Source: JAATFS01 sp037145635 (GTDB taxonomy: Bacteria > Pseudomonadota > Gammaproteobacteria > Xanthomonadales > Xanthomonadaceae). From it: a stretch of 64,000 bases of DNA. The DNA lies in contig JBBCXB010000009.1 of assembly GCA_037145635.1 (NCBI GenBank), positions 45,591-109,590 on the forward strand, given 5' to 3'. The notes under the pieces are model-generated. The model was given only the letters and a program-made list of their open reading frames with translations, made no database searches and was not told the origin of the DNA. Position 1 is the stretch's first letter, and the number at the start of each line of letters is the position of its first letter. This document shows positions 24,783 to 33,660 of this stretch, in pieces. A program made the translations under genes and the position numbers.

Positions 24783-25209
24783 GGGATTCGGGATTCGAGA
24801 TTGGGGATTCGTACGAGGCGCCTGGCTCGCGCGTGAGACGTGAGCTTTCAAGCGAACGGATCAGTGCGTTGAGCCGGGAGAAAGTGCGGTTCATGAGGTC
24901 AAGTGGACTGGCGTCTGACGGCTGGAACTGCAGGCGGGTGGCGATCTGCAACTGGGTATCCAGCTCCGACAAGGAGCCGCGCGCCATCGACAGGAAGCGC
25001 AGGTAGTCGGCGGTGGACCGACGGGCCGCACCCTCGGCGATGTTGGAGGGTACGCTCACCGCCGCGCGACGCATCTGGGCGGTCAATCCGAAGCGTTCGG
25101 AATCGGGGTACTGCTCGGTGAGCCGGTAGACCGCTTCGACCAGCACCATCGCATCGCGCCAGACCTGCAGGCGCTCGTGTGGCCGCTCGTGCGAATCCCG
25201 AATCACCAA
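24772..25209 (-). CDS. Four-helix-bundle protein (S23/IVP-like), inserted between accB and accC
   Basis: A 145-residue protein of the four-helix-bundle family that includes the proteins encoded in 23S rRNA intervening sequences and Avd of diversity-generating retroelements. The core VWRDAMVLVEAVYRLTEQYP, then ERFGLTAQMRRAAVSVPSNI with AEGAARRS, is diagnostic. The function of stand-alone members is unknown; basic surfaces suggest nucleic-acid binding. Start is doubtful: TTG 25209 or GTG 25206, both inside a heptamer array, with no ATG nearby. The last residues (ESPISNPESHAR) are also array-encoded and run into accC. It interrupts two genes that are normally adjacent, 17 bases after the accB stop. 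Confidence 0.85.
   Translation of the reverse strand: MVIRDSHERPHERLQVWRDAMVLVEAVYRLTEQYPDSERFGLTAQMRRAAVSVPSNIAEGAARRSTADYLRFLSMARGSLSELDTQLQIATRLQFQPSDASPLDLMNRTFSRLNALIRSLESSRLTREPGASYESPISNPESHAR
24783..24811 (+). repeat. GGGATTC heptamer array, left arm (accC side)
   Basis: Units GGGATTC, GGGATTC, GAGATTG, GGGATTC, then G, immediately upstream of the accC start codon. It encodes the C-terminal SPISNPES-like residues of the four-helix-bundle gene. It is inverted relative to 25194-25221. Confidence 0.9.
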
Positions 25210-25221
25210 TCCCCAATCCCG
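25194..25221 (-). repeat. GGGATTC heptamer array, right arm (accB side)
   Basis: Four plus-strand units AATCCCG, AATCACC, AATCCCC, AATCCCG, G-rich on the minus strand. It lies 5 bases from the accB stop and contains the only possible start codons of the four-helix-bundle gene. Together with 24783-24811 it forms an inverted pair enclosing that gene. Confidence 0.9.
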
Positions 25222-25226
25222 GCCGC

Positions 25227-25712
25227 TCAGCCGATCACGAACAACGGCTGATCGAACTCCACCGGCTGGCCGCTCTCGCCGAGGATGGCGACGACGGTGC
25301 CGGAGACGTCGGCCTCGATCGGATTGAACATCTTCATCGCCTCGATGATCGCCAGGGTCTCGCCGGCCTTGACCGCCTGGCCGACGCTGACGAACGCCGG
25401 CTTGTCCGGGGCCGGGGAGGTGTAGAAGGTGCCGACCATCGGCGCGCGCAGCACGTGGCCCTCGGGCAGGGCATTGCCGGCCTTGGCGGTGCCGCCGGTG
25501 GAGGCCTCGGTGGGCGAGTTCATCGGCATGCTGGGCGCGGCGGCCGGCGCGGCGGCGACCGGGGCGGGCGCGTACTGCGGCGCCGGGGCGACCAGGCCGC
25601 CGGTGGGCGTGCGCGCCAGGCGCACGCTCTCTTCGCCTTCCTTGATCTCGATTTCGGCGAGATTGGACTCTTCCAGCAGGTCGATGAGTTTCTTGATTTT
25701 ACGGAGATCCAT
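25227..25712 (-). CDS. accB: Acetyl-CoA carboxylase, biotin carboxyl carrier protein
   Basis: AccB, 161 residues. The N-terminus MDLRKIKKLIDLLEESNLAE binds AccC, a Pro/Ala-rich linker follows (residues about 40-75), and the C-terminal biotinyl domain carries the biotinylation site EAMKM with the thumb region. ATG 25712 has AAGAGG upstream; an in-frame ATG 15 codons further upstream (25757) is not preferred. The gene follows aroQ with a 90-base gap, as in most gammaproteobacteria. Confidence 0.96.
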   Translation of the reverse strand: MDLRKIKKLIDLLEESNLAEIEIKEGEESVRLARTPTGGLVAPAPQYAPAPVAAAPAAAPSMPMNSPTEASTGGTAKAGNALPEGHVLRAPMVGTFYTSPAPDKPAFVSVGQAVKAGETLAIIEAMKMFNPIEADVSGTVVAILGESGQPVEFDQPLFVIG

Positions 25713-25802
25713 AGCGGCCTCTTGAGGTAAGCAGGATGCGGGGGCCATCGCGGCCACCGGCTGGGTAAAAGGGGGCGTGCACGGCCGGGCCGGGCGCGGG
25801 CG

Positions 25803-26249
25803 TCAGGCGTCGGCCTCCAGGCGGGCGATCACCGCGTCCAGCGCCAGCCGGTAGCTGTCGGCGCCGAAACCGCAGATCACCCCCAGCGCCTTGTCGCTGA
25901 GGTAGCTGTGGTGGCGGAACGGCTCGCGCGCATGCGGGTTGGACAGGTGGATCTCGACGAACGGCAGCGCCACGCCCGCCAGCGCGTCGCGCAGCACGAT
26001 CGAGGTGTGGGTGAACGCGGCCGGGTTGATCAGGATGCAGGCGGTGCCATCGTCGCGCGCGGCGTGGATGCGCTCCACCAGCACGTGCTCGGCGTTGGCC
26101 TGCAGCGTCTGCAGCACGTGCCCGGCCGCACGCGCCTGCGCGACCAGCGCGGCGTCGATCTCGGCGAGCGTGGTGCGGCCGTAGACCTCGGGCTCGCGGG
26201 TGCCGAGCAGGTTGAGGTTGGGGCCGTGCAGCAGCAGCAGTTGGGCCAT
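25803..26249 (-). CDS. aroQ: Type II 3-dehydroquinate dehydratase
   Basis: AroQ, 148 residues, dehydrates 3-dehydroquinate in the shikimate pathway as a dodecamer. The N-terminal LLLHGPNLNLLGTREPEVYG carries the catalytic loop residues and Tyr, INPAAFTHTS and VEIHLSNPHAREPFRHHSYL line the active site, and GVICGFGADSY closes the fold. It is the first gene of the aroQ-accB-accC operon. Confidence 0.96.
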   Translation of the reverse strand: MAQLLLLHGPNLNLLGTREPEVYGRTTLAEIDAALVAQARAAGHVLQTLQANAEHVLVERIHAARDDGTACILINPAAFTHTSIVLRDALAGVALPFVEIHLSNPHAREPFRHHSYLSDKALGVICGFGADSYRLALDAVIARLEADA

Positions 26250-26616
26250 GGACGGGGACGCGCAGCGGAAAGGCCGGAAGTCTGCGCGAAGCGGCGGATG
26301 CTGTCCAGATAGGCGAAGTTTGCCTTGTTTTAATCAATCGTTTGAATCTGTGCTGAAACCGTTGCGGTCAGATGGCGTGGCGGCCGGGGCTGCCGCCTGA
26401 ACGCGGCGCTGCACGGGCATAGCACACACGCACCGGCGCGAAGGACGCGTGTTCGACGACGATCCGCGGGAGGAGGGGCGCGCCGAGGCGGGCGGGCGCG
26501 TGCCCGGCCGTGCCGCCCTGCGCGGCGTGCCGTTCCGGGCGGCCGCTGGCGCGAGGCGCCGCCCCTGCGGGCCGTGTTCGGCGCCCGTCCGCCACCGGCG
26601 CCTCGCGCTGCCGCCG
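26250..26616. other. Intergenic stretch upstream of aroQ
   Basis: No gene is supported. An AT-rich patch at about 26318-26355 (TTGTTTTAATCAATCG, TTTGAATCTG) stands out against the GC-rich background and is the likely promoter region of the aroQ-accB-accC operon on the minus strand, although I cannot assign -35 and -10 boxes securely. The rest is featureless GC-rich DNA between aroQ and the 3' end of dsbD. Confidence 0.4.
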
Positions 26617-28947
26617 CTAGCGCGCCGCGCGCAGCAGCGCGTCCTCGACGATGGCCTCGCTCAGCACCGTCGGCAGCACCGTCGGCGGCGTGCCCGGGCC
26701 GTAGACCACGTACAGCGGCACGCCGACCGCCTGGTGCTGGTCGAGGAAGGCGCTGATCTGCGGGTCGACATTGGTCCAGTCGCCCTTCATGTAGACCGCG
26801 TCCACGCGGCGCAGCGCATCGCGGAAGGCGGCGCCGCCGAGCACGTTCTTCTCGTTGGCCTTGCAGGTCACGCACCAGTCCGCGGTCATGTTGACGAACA
26901 CCACGCGGTTGCCGGCGCGCAGGCGGTCGAGCATCTGCGGCGAGTACGCCACCGCGCCCTCGCCCGCGGCCTGGGCGCGTGGCGGCACCAGCCGGGTGAC
27001 GCCCCACACCGGCACCAGCGCCAGCAGCAGCATCGCCGACGACAGGCCCAGGCCGAGGCGGTGGCTGTTCCAGCGGCTGCGCTCGAACCACCACAGGCCC
27101 AGCGCCAGCAAGGTGGCGCCGACCAGTACCAGCGCCAGCGCGTCCACGCCGCGCTGCTTGCCCAGCACCCACAGCAGCCAGATCGCGGTCAGGTACATCG
27201 GGAACGCCAGCACCTGCTTGAGCGTCTCCATCCACGCCCCGGGCGCGGGCAGGCGCCGCGCCAGCGACGGCACGAAGCCGATCAGCAGGAACGGCAGCGC
27301 CAGGCCCAGGCCCAGGGTCAGGAACACCAGCATCGCCAGCAGCGCCGGCGCGGTGAACGCGTACGCCAGCGCGGTGCCCATGAACGGGGCGATGCACGGG
27401 CTGGCGACCACGCAGGCGAGCACGCCGGTGAAGAAGTCGCCCAGCGGCCCGCGCCGCGAGGCCAGCGACTGGCCCATGCCGCCCAGCGTGCTGCCGAGGG
27501 TGAACACCCCCGACAAGCTCAGGCCGACTGCGAACATCAGGTAGGCCAGCGCCGCCACGAACCACGGCTGCTGCAACTGGAAGCCCCAGCCGGCCGCCTG
27601 GCCGGCCGCGCGCAGGCCGATCACCAGCGCGCCGATCGCGGCGAACGACACCAGCACGCCCAGCGAATACCAGACCGCATGGCTGCGCGCACGGCTGCGG
27701 CTCTCGCCGCTGTGCGCCACGCCCAGCACCTTCAGCGACAGGATCGGCAGGACGCACGGCATCAGGTTCAGCACCAGGCCGCCGAGCAGGGCCAGCACCA
27801 GGATCGCCAGCAGGTTGCGCTGCAGGTGCGGCGGCGCGCTGCGCTGGGCGTTGCCGGCCGAGGCGTCGGGCGTGCCGGTGGCGGGCGCGGCGGTGGCGGC
27901 CGGCGCCGGTTCCGGCGCCGGCGGTTCGGCCGCGGCCTCGCCGCTCAGCGGCGGGATCAGCAGGTTGGCGGCGGCGGCCTGGTTCTCCGGCGAGACCTTG
28001 CCGGCCGGCAGCGCCAGCTTCACCCGGCGCGTCATCGGCGGATAGCAGATGCCGTCGGTCTGGCAGCCCTGGAAGGTCGCCACCAGGGTGGCCTCGGCGG
28101 CGTCGGCGCGGTCGCGCAGCAGCGGCAGGGTCAGCTCGGCCTGGTCGAAGTACACCACCACGTCGCCGAAGTGCTCGTCGCGGTGGGTGCGGCCGCGCGG
28201 CCACTGCGGCAGGCCGGTGCGGATGCCGGACACGCCCTCCAGCGCCAGCGAGGTGCGGTCGCGGTAGAGGTAGTAGCCCGGCGCCGGAGTGAAGCGCAGC
28301 AGCAGGCTGTTGCCGTCGCCGACGATGGCCTCGAAGCGGAACGCCTGCTCGGCCGGCAGCGGCAGTGCGTCGACCCCGGCCGGGCCGGCGGCGCCGGCGC
28401 CGAACAGGGTGGGGCCGGCCCCGGGCCCCGGGCCCGGGATGCCGCCGGCCCCCGGGAGCGGTCCGGCGGGCGCCGCGGTGCCGAGCGGGCCGGCCGGCGG
28501 CAGCGTGGCGGCCGCGCGCGGCAGCGCCACCTGCACGCTGCGCTTCTGCGGCGGGTAGCACACGCCGGCGTCGGCGCAGCCCTGGTAGCGCACCTCCAGC
28601 GTGACCGTGTCCACGCCATCCGCGGCGCGGCCGGCCTGCACCGCGCGCAGCTGGTCGCGGTAGGTCTCCACCTCGCCGAAGAACTCGTCGTGCTTGCGGT
28701 GGCCCGGCGGCAGCGTCAGCGTCCCGGCCACGAAGCCGGCCGCGGGCTTGACGCTGATGCGGTGGCGGTAGAGGTAGTAGCCCTTGGCGATGGTCCAGTG
28801 CAGCTCGATGCCGTCGCGCCGCGGCGCCTGCGCCTGCAGCTGGAAGGCCTGGTCGACCGGCAGCAGGTCGGCCTCGCTGAAGGCCGGGGCGGCGGTGGGG
28901 GCCAGGGCCAGCAGGCACAGTGCGGCGACTCGGTGCAGCAACGTCAT
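26617..28947 (-). CDS. dsbD: Thiol:disulfide interchange protein DsbD with duplicated N-terminal domain
   Basis: A 776-residue DsbD, which carries electrons from cytoplasmic thioredoxin across the inner membrane to periplasmic thiol proteins. It has a signal peptide (1-22), two successive periplasmic alpha domains with redox pairs Cys124/Cys130 (GCADAGVCYPP) and Cys295/Cys301 (GCQTDGICYPP), a Pro/Gly-rich linker between them, a transmembrane domain with NLMPCVLPILSLK (Cys398) and VVASPCIAPFMG, and a C-terminal thioredoxin domain with ADWCVTC (Cys692/Cys695). The usual protein has only one alpha domain. cutA ends 3 bases upstream of its start, so the two form an operon. Confidence 0.93.
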   Translation of the reverse strand: MTLLHRVAALCLLALAPTAAPAFSEADLLPVDQAFQLQAQAPRRDGIELHWTIAKGYYLYRHRISVKPAAGFVAGTLTLPPGHRKHDEFFGEVETYRDQLRAVQAGRAADGVDTVTLEVRYQGCADAGVCYPPQKRSVQVALPRAAATLPPAGPLGTAAPAGPLPGAGGIPGPGPGAGPTLFGAGAAGPAGVDALPLPAEQAFRFEAIVGDGNSLLLRFTPAPGYYLYRDRTSLALEGVSGIRTGLPQWPRGRTHRDEHFGDVVVYFDQAELTLPLLRDRADAAEATLVATFQGCQTDGICYPPMTRRVKLALPAGKVSPENQAAAANLLIPPLSGEAAAEPPAPEPAPAATAAPATGTPDASAGNAQRSAPPHLQRNLLAILVLALLGGLVLNLMPCVLPILSLKVLGVAHSGESRSRARSHAVWYSLGVLVSFAAIGALVIGLRAAGQAAGWGFQLQQPWFVAALAYLMFAVGLSLSGVFTLGSTLGGMGQSLASRRGPLGDFFTGVLACVVASPCIAPFMGTALAYAFTAPALLAMLVFLTLGLGLALPFLLIGFVPSLARRLPAPGAWMETLKQVLAFPMYLTAIWLLWVLGKQRGVDALALVLVGATLLALGLWWFERSRWNSHRLGLGLSSAMLLLALVPVWGVTRLVPPRAQAAGEGAVAYSPQMLDRLRAGNRVVFVNMTADWCVTCKANEKNVLGGAAFRDALRRVDAVYMKGDWTNVDPQISAFLDQHQAVGVPLYVVYGPGTPPTVLPTVLSEAIVEDALLRAAR

Positions 28948-28950
28948 GGG

Positions 28951-29280
28951 TCAGTTCTCACGGGTTTCGGCCTGTACCCAGTCCAGGTAGGCGGGCAGGG
29001 CGGCGCTGGCCTCAATCGCGAACGCCTCGGGCAGTGCGTACGGGTGCAACGCCTGCAGACGGGCGATGGCGGCCGGCAGCCGGTCGCCCCAGGTCTTGAT
29101 CAGCAGCTGGATCTCCTGGCTCTCCTCCAGCGCCCCCTGCCAGCGGTACAGCGAGGTCGCGCCGGGCAGGCGGGTGACGCAGGCGGCCAGGCCCTCGCCG
29201 ACCAGGGCGCGCGCGATGCGCTCGGCGCTGGCGGCGTCGGGGCAGGTGCTGAAGAGCAGGTGGAGGGCGGCCGCCGTCAT
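28951..29280 (-). CDS. cutA: CutA-family divalent-cation tolerance protein
   Basis: CutA1, 109 residues, a small trimeric protein once linked to copper tolerance. Family landmarks are LLFSTCPDAASAERIARALV, GLAACVTRLPGATSLYRWQG and IQLLIKT, ending with a Trp-containing tail (YLDWVQ). ATG 29280 gives the normal family length; the longer open frame upstream lacks family features. It is immediately upstream of dsbD, the common arrangement in this clade. Confidence 0.94.
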   Translation of the reverse strand: MTAAALHLLFSTCPDAASAERIARALVGEGLAACVTRLPGATSLYRWQGALEESQEIQLLIKTWGDRLPAAIARLQALHPYALPEAFAIEASAALPAYLDWVQAETREN

Positions 29281-29453
29281 GGACCGGGCAGTGTAATCCC
29301 CCCGTCCCCGCGGATCGACCGCGGCCGCGGGCCGGGGCTCGGGGTGCCGCGGGTGCCCGCGGGCCCGTGCGGGTGCGCGGGCCTCAGCATCGTGCCGCGC
29401 GGCGCCGACCATGCCGTCCGCCGTGGCCCCGCGGCCGCGGCGGACGGCGGCGG

Positions 29454-31226
29454 TCACTGCGCCAGCTGGCAGGTCGCCGGCTTCGTCGAGGTGAACAGCG
29501 ACGGGGTCGCCCACTCGGGATGGTCGATGAACGGATTGCGGTTGCCCTGGAAGCTGTAGATCACCTCGTTGCGGGCGCGCTCGGCGGCGTCCGGCGGATC
29601 GGCCAGGTGCCAGTCGATCAGGGTCGACAGCAGGCCCATGTAGGCCGGCGAGGCCGCGGTCTGCACGATCTTGCTGCGGTCGTCGGTGAGTTCCAGGTCC
29701 GGCTCGGACTGGCCGGTGGCCGCGTCGGTGCCGCCCTCGTAGCGGATCGCCATGTACATGACCGCGCGTGCCATGTCGCCCTTGCGGTGGTTCCAGACCT
29801 CGAACGTGCCGGCGTTGCCGTCGGGGGTGCGCACCCAGTTGGAGTTGCCCGGGTAGCGCCCGCTGCCGCCGCCGTTGCCGGCATTGGCCTCGGTGGCGCG
29901 TTCGCCGCAGTTGCCGTCGCAGGTGCCGAAGGGCTTGTTGCCGCGGTCGGCGTTCCAGGCCGAGTCGGTCAGGTAAAGCATGTGGGTGTCGGTGTACGGG
30001 GCGTAGGGCAGGCCCTTGTCGCCGCTGGCGCTGCCGAAGCCCAGCGAGTTCGGCCAGGTGTGCTCGCGGTTGTAGCGCAGGCCGCTGCCGCTGCCGGCGC
30101 GGTCGGTGACCTTGGCGTAGCTGCGGTTGCGGTAGGCGTCGAGGATGCGGCCGCTGTCGTTGGGATCCTCGTCGGCCATCTCCAGGATGGTCCAGGTGCT
30201 GGTGCCGGAGCTGCTGCTGTACGGGTACACCGTGTGGCCCTTGATCGTGGCGTGCAGCGAGCAGCGCCGCTGGCCGGGCGCGGAGGTGTTGACCCGGCGG
30301 TAGTAGGCCTCGGCGCCGCCGCCGGTGTTGCCGGCGACATTGAACGCGATGCTGCTGCTCTGCGCCGGATGGCTGCCGTCGGCGTCGCTGACCGCCGCGG
30401 CCGCGATCGCCAGCGTGCAGCGTTCGCCGGCCACCAGCGCGGTGTTGGTCGACAGCGTGAACCGGGTGCCGGCGGTGGCGTGCTCCAGGGCCACCGTGCC
30501 GGAGCTGGCGCAGCTCAGGCCGAAGGCGCCGGCCGCCAGGGTGACCGGCTCGCTGAAGCTCACGCTCAGGTCGCCGGCGGCGGGGAAATCGGTCGCGCCC
30601 TGCACCGGCACGGTGGCGCTGACCGACGGCGCGCTGCCACCGCCGCTGCCGCCGCTGAACTGCTGGCCGCTGTTGCAGGCGCCGAAGCTCTGCGCCGAAC
30701 TGCCGCCCCAGGCGAAGTCGGCGTAGGCGCTGCCGCTGCCGCGCAGCTGCAGCGAGGTGCCGGCGGCGGTGGCGTTGGTCTCGCTCACCGGCAGGTTCTG
30801 GCTGGTCATGCCGGCGGCGGGGCCGCCCCCGGCGGTGATGACGCCCTCGTAGCTGAGGAACTGCACCACCTGGCCGTTCGCGTCGACCAGCGCCAGGCCG
30901 TCGTTGGGCCCGTTCTGGATGCCGTTGCTGGGGTAGGTGACCGTGGCGAGGCGGACCTGCGCGCCGCAGGTGGCCAGGCTGCCGGCCGGGACCGCGCTGT
31001 CGGCATAGACCGCGGCGGCGTTGGCGGCGCTGCCGTTGTACAGGTACAGGCGATAGCCGGCCAGGCTCTCGCCCGCGGTGGCGACGATCTCCACGGCCTC
31101 GCCGGTGTCGCCGGCGGCGGTGGCGTCGTCGTAGTGCAGTTCGTTGATGAACACGGCGGCCTGCGCGGGGCCGGCGGCCAGCGCCAGCAGGCAGGACAGG
31201 GACAGACAGCGGGACAGCGACCTCAT
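29454..31226 (-). CDS. Secreted endonuclease I-family nuclease with lamin-tail and Ig-like domains
   Basis: A 590-residue secreted protein. It has a signal peptide (LSLSCLLALAAGPAQAAVF), then an N-terminal region like bacterial lamin-tail domains (INELHYDDATAAGDTGEAVE), then a Gly/Ser linker and a bacterial Ig-like domain (about residues 195-300), and finally an endonuclease I domain with the catalytic region REHTWPNSLGF, TDTHMLYL, and GDMARAVMYMAIRY. It would degrade extracellular DNA or RNA. ATG 31226 follows AAGGAG. It is divergent from groES. Confidence 0.88.
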   Translation of the reverse strand: MRSLSRCLSLSCLLALAAGPAQAAVFINELHYDDATAAGDTGEAVEIVATAGESLAGYRLYLYNGSAANAAAVYADSAVPAGSLATCGAQVRLATVTYPSNGIQNGPNDGLALVDANGQVVQFLSYEGVITAGGGPAAGMTSQNLPVSETNATAAGTSLQLRGSGSAYADFAWGGSSAQSFGACNSGQQFSGGSGGGSAPSVSATVPVQGATDFPAAGDLSVSFSEPVTLAAGAFGLSCASSGTVALEHATAGTRFTLSTNTALVAGERCTLAIAAAAVSDADGSHPAQSSSIAFNVAGNTGGGAEAYYRRVNTSAPGQRRCSLHATIKGHTVYPYSSSSGTSTWTILEMADEDPNDSGRILDAYRNRSYAKVTDRAGSGSGLRYNREHTWPNSLGFGSASGDKGLPYAPYTDTHMLYLTDSAWNADRGNKPFGTCDGNCGERATEANAGNGGGSGRYPGNSNWVRTPDGNAGTFEVWNHRKGDMARAVMYMAIRYEGGTDAATGQSEPDLELTDDRSKIVQTAASPAYMGLLSTLIDWHLADPPDAAERARNEVIYSFQGNRNPFIDHPEWATPSLFTSTKPATCQLAQ

Positions 31227-31375
31227 CGACGGCTCCTTGTGATTGGGGACTGCGCCGCCGAATCTAGCCGTTGCCGATGACAGGCGATGGAACCCGGTTG
31301 CAGTTTCGGCGGCCCTGCGGGCCCGCCGCGCCACCGGCCGGGCGTGAGGGTCGCGAAAAAAATCTCGGCCCGGCC

Positions 31376-31403
31376 CTTGAAAGCCCCGCCCCCAGCACCA
31401 TCT
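31376..31403 (+). promoter_or_regulatory. Sigma-32 type heat-shock promoter of groESL
   Basis: CTTGAAA (31376-31382), a 13-base spacer, then CACCATCT (31396-31403). This matches the sigma-32 consensus CTTGAAA / CCCCATNT at all but one position with correct spacing. Transcription would start near 31410, about 110 bases before the groES ATG. Confidence 0.8.
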
Positions 31404-31412
31404 CTGGCGGGT

Positions 31413-31432
31413 CCCGACACGTCGGGTTTTTT
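31413..31432 (+). terminator. Terminator-like hairpin in the groESL 5' leader
   Basis: CCCGAC (31413-31418) and GTCGGG (31421-31426) form a stem followed by six T residues (31427-31432). It lies between the sigma-32 promoter and the CIRCE-like site, only a few bases after the predicted start. It may be a leader structure rather than a working terminator, or it may block read-through from further upstream. Confidence 0.55.
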
Positions 31433-31443
31433 CGCGAGCGCTG

Positions 31444-31470
31444 CTGGCAGTCGTCATGTACGAGTGCTAA
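31444..31470 (+). promoter_or_regulatory. CIRCE-like HrcA operator upstream of groES
   Basis: The right half GAGTGCTAA (31462-31470) is a perfect CIRCE half-site. The left half CTGGCAGTC (31444-31452) matches the consensus TTAGCACTC at 6 of 9 positions, with the canonical 9-base spacer. HrcA is expected to repress groESL here. Combined sigma-32 and HrcA/CIRCE control is known from Xanthomonadaceae. hrcA is not in this window. Confidence 0.8.
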
Positions 31471-31518
31471 CATCGCCAGCCTTTTCCAGACCAATCAATC
31501 ACTTAAGAGGGTCTTTCA

Positions 31519-31806
31519 ATGAGCATCAAGCCGCTTCACGACCGCGTGGTAGTCAAGCCGATCGAAGCCGACGAGATTTCCGCCGGCGGCATCGTGATCC
31601 CGGATTCGGCCAAGGAAAAGTCCACCAAGGGTGAGGTCGTCGCCATCGGCGCCGGCAAGCCCCTGGACAACGGCAGCGTGCGCGCGCCGGTGGTCAAGGT
31701 CGGCGACAAGGTCATCTACGGCCAGTACGCCGGCAGCAGCTACAAGGCCGAGGGCGTCGAGTACAAGGTCCTGCGCGAAGACGACATCCTGGCGATCGTC
31801 GGCTGA
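31519..31806 (+). CDS. groES: Co-chaperonin GroES
   Basis: GroES, 95 residues, caps GroEL and encloses the folding chamber. The sequence begins MSIKPLHDRVVVKPIEADE, has the mobile loop (EKSTKGEVVAIGAGK) and ends in the family-typical LREDDILAIVG. AGAGGG precedes the ATG. It is the first gene of groES-groEL, whose spacer (147 bases) is enlarged by inverted heptamer arrays. Confidence 0.98.
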   Translation: MSIKPLHDRVVVKPIEADEISAGGIVIPDSAKEKSTKGEVVAIGAGKPLDNGSVRAPVVKVGDKVIYGQYAGSSYKAEGVEYKVLREDDILAIVG

Positions 31807-31822
31807 TCAGGCGCTGTGCGCC

Positions 31823-31852
31823 GGGAATCGGGAGTCGGGAATCGGGAATGGG
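31823..31852 (+). repeat. GGGAATC heptamer array, left arm (groES side)
   Basis: Units GGGAATC, GGGAGTC, GGGAATC, GGGAATG, then GG, starting 16 bases after the groES stop. In the transcript this arm is G-rich and could fold as a four-tract G-quadruplex. It is inverted relative to 31913-31933. Confidence 0.9.
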
Positions 31853-31912
31853 CAACGCGGCTAACGCCCTTCGCCATCCCACCCCGCCCCGATTCACGCT
31901 GTTGATCTACCG

Positions 31913-31933
31913 ATTCCCCATTCCCTATTCCCC
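31913..31933 (-). repeat. Heptamer array, right arm (groEL side)
   Basis: Units ATTCCCC, ATTCCCT, ATTCCCC on the plus strand, ending 20 bases before the groEL ATG. It is complementary to the left arm at 31823-31852. Unlike at accC and purD, a Shine-Dalgarno sequence (GGAG, about 31940) survives between array and start codon. Confidence 0.88.
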
Positions 31934-31953
31934 TTTTCCGGAGTTACATACAC

Positions 31954-33594
<1,641 letters not shown>

Positions 33595-33628
33595 TCCAGC
33601 CCCACCGGTCGTACCCGCACCACGAAAA

Positions 33629-33653
33629 CCCCGCCGCGAGGCGGGGTTTTTTT
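33629..33653 (+). terminator. Rho-independent terminator of groESL
   Basis: Stem CCCCGCC (33629-33635), loop GCGA, stem GGCGGGG (33640-33646), then seven T residues (33647-33653). It marks the end of the groESL operon and the left edge of the low-GC island. Confidence 0.93.
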
Positions 33654-33660
33654 GTGGGCG

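Noticed and set aside
24783..25221. CRISPR array around 24.8-25.2 kb
   Set aside because: The repeats are 7-mers in direct tandem with no spacers, and an ordinary gene lies between the arms.
26449..29559. 1036-residue plus-strand open frame opposite dsbD and cutA
   Set aside because: Antisense shadow: low-complexity composition and no start signal, with dsbD and cutA convincingly encoded on the other strand.
31411..31432. Terminator of the divergent endonuclease gene
   Set aside because: The T-run is on the plus strand only, and the endonuclease is transcribed away from this site, so the hairpin cannot end its transcript.
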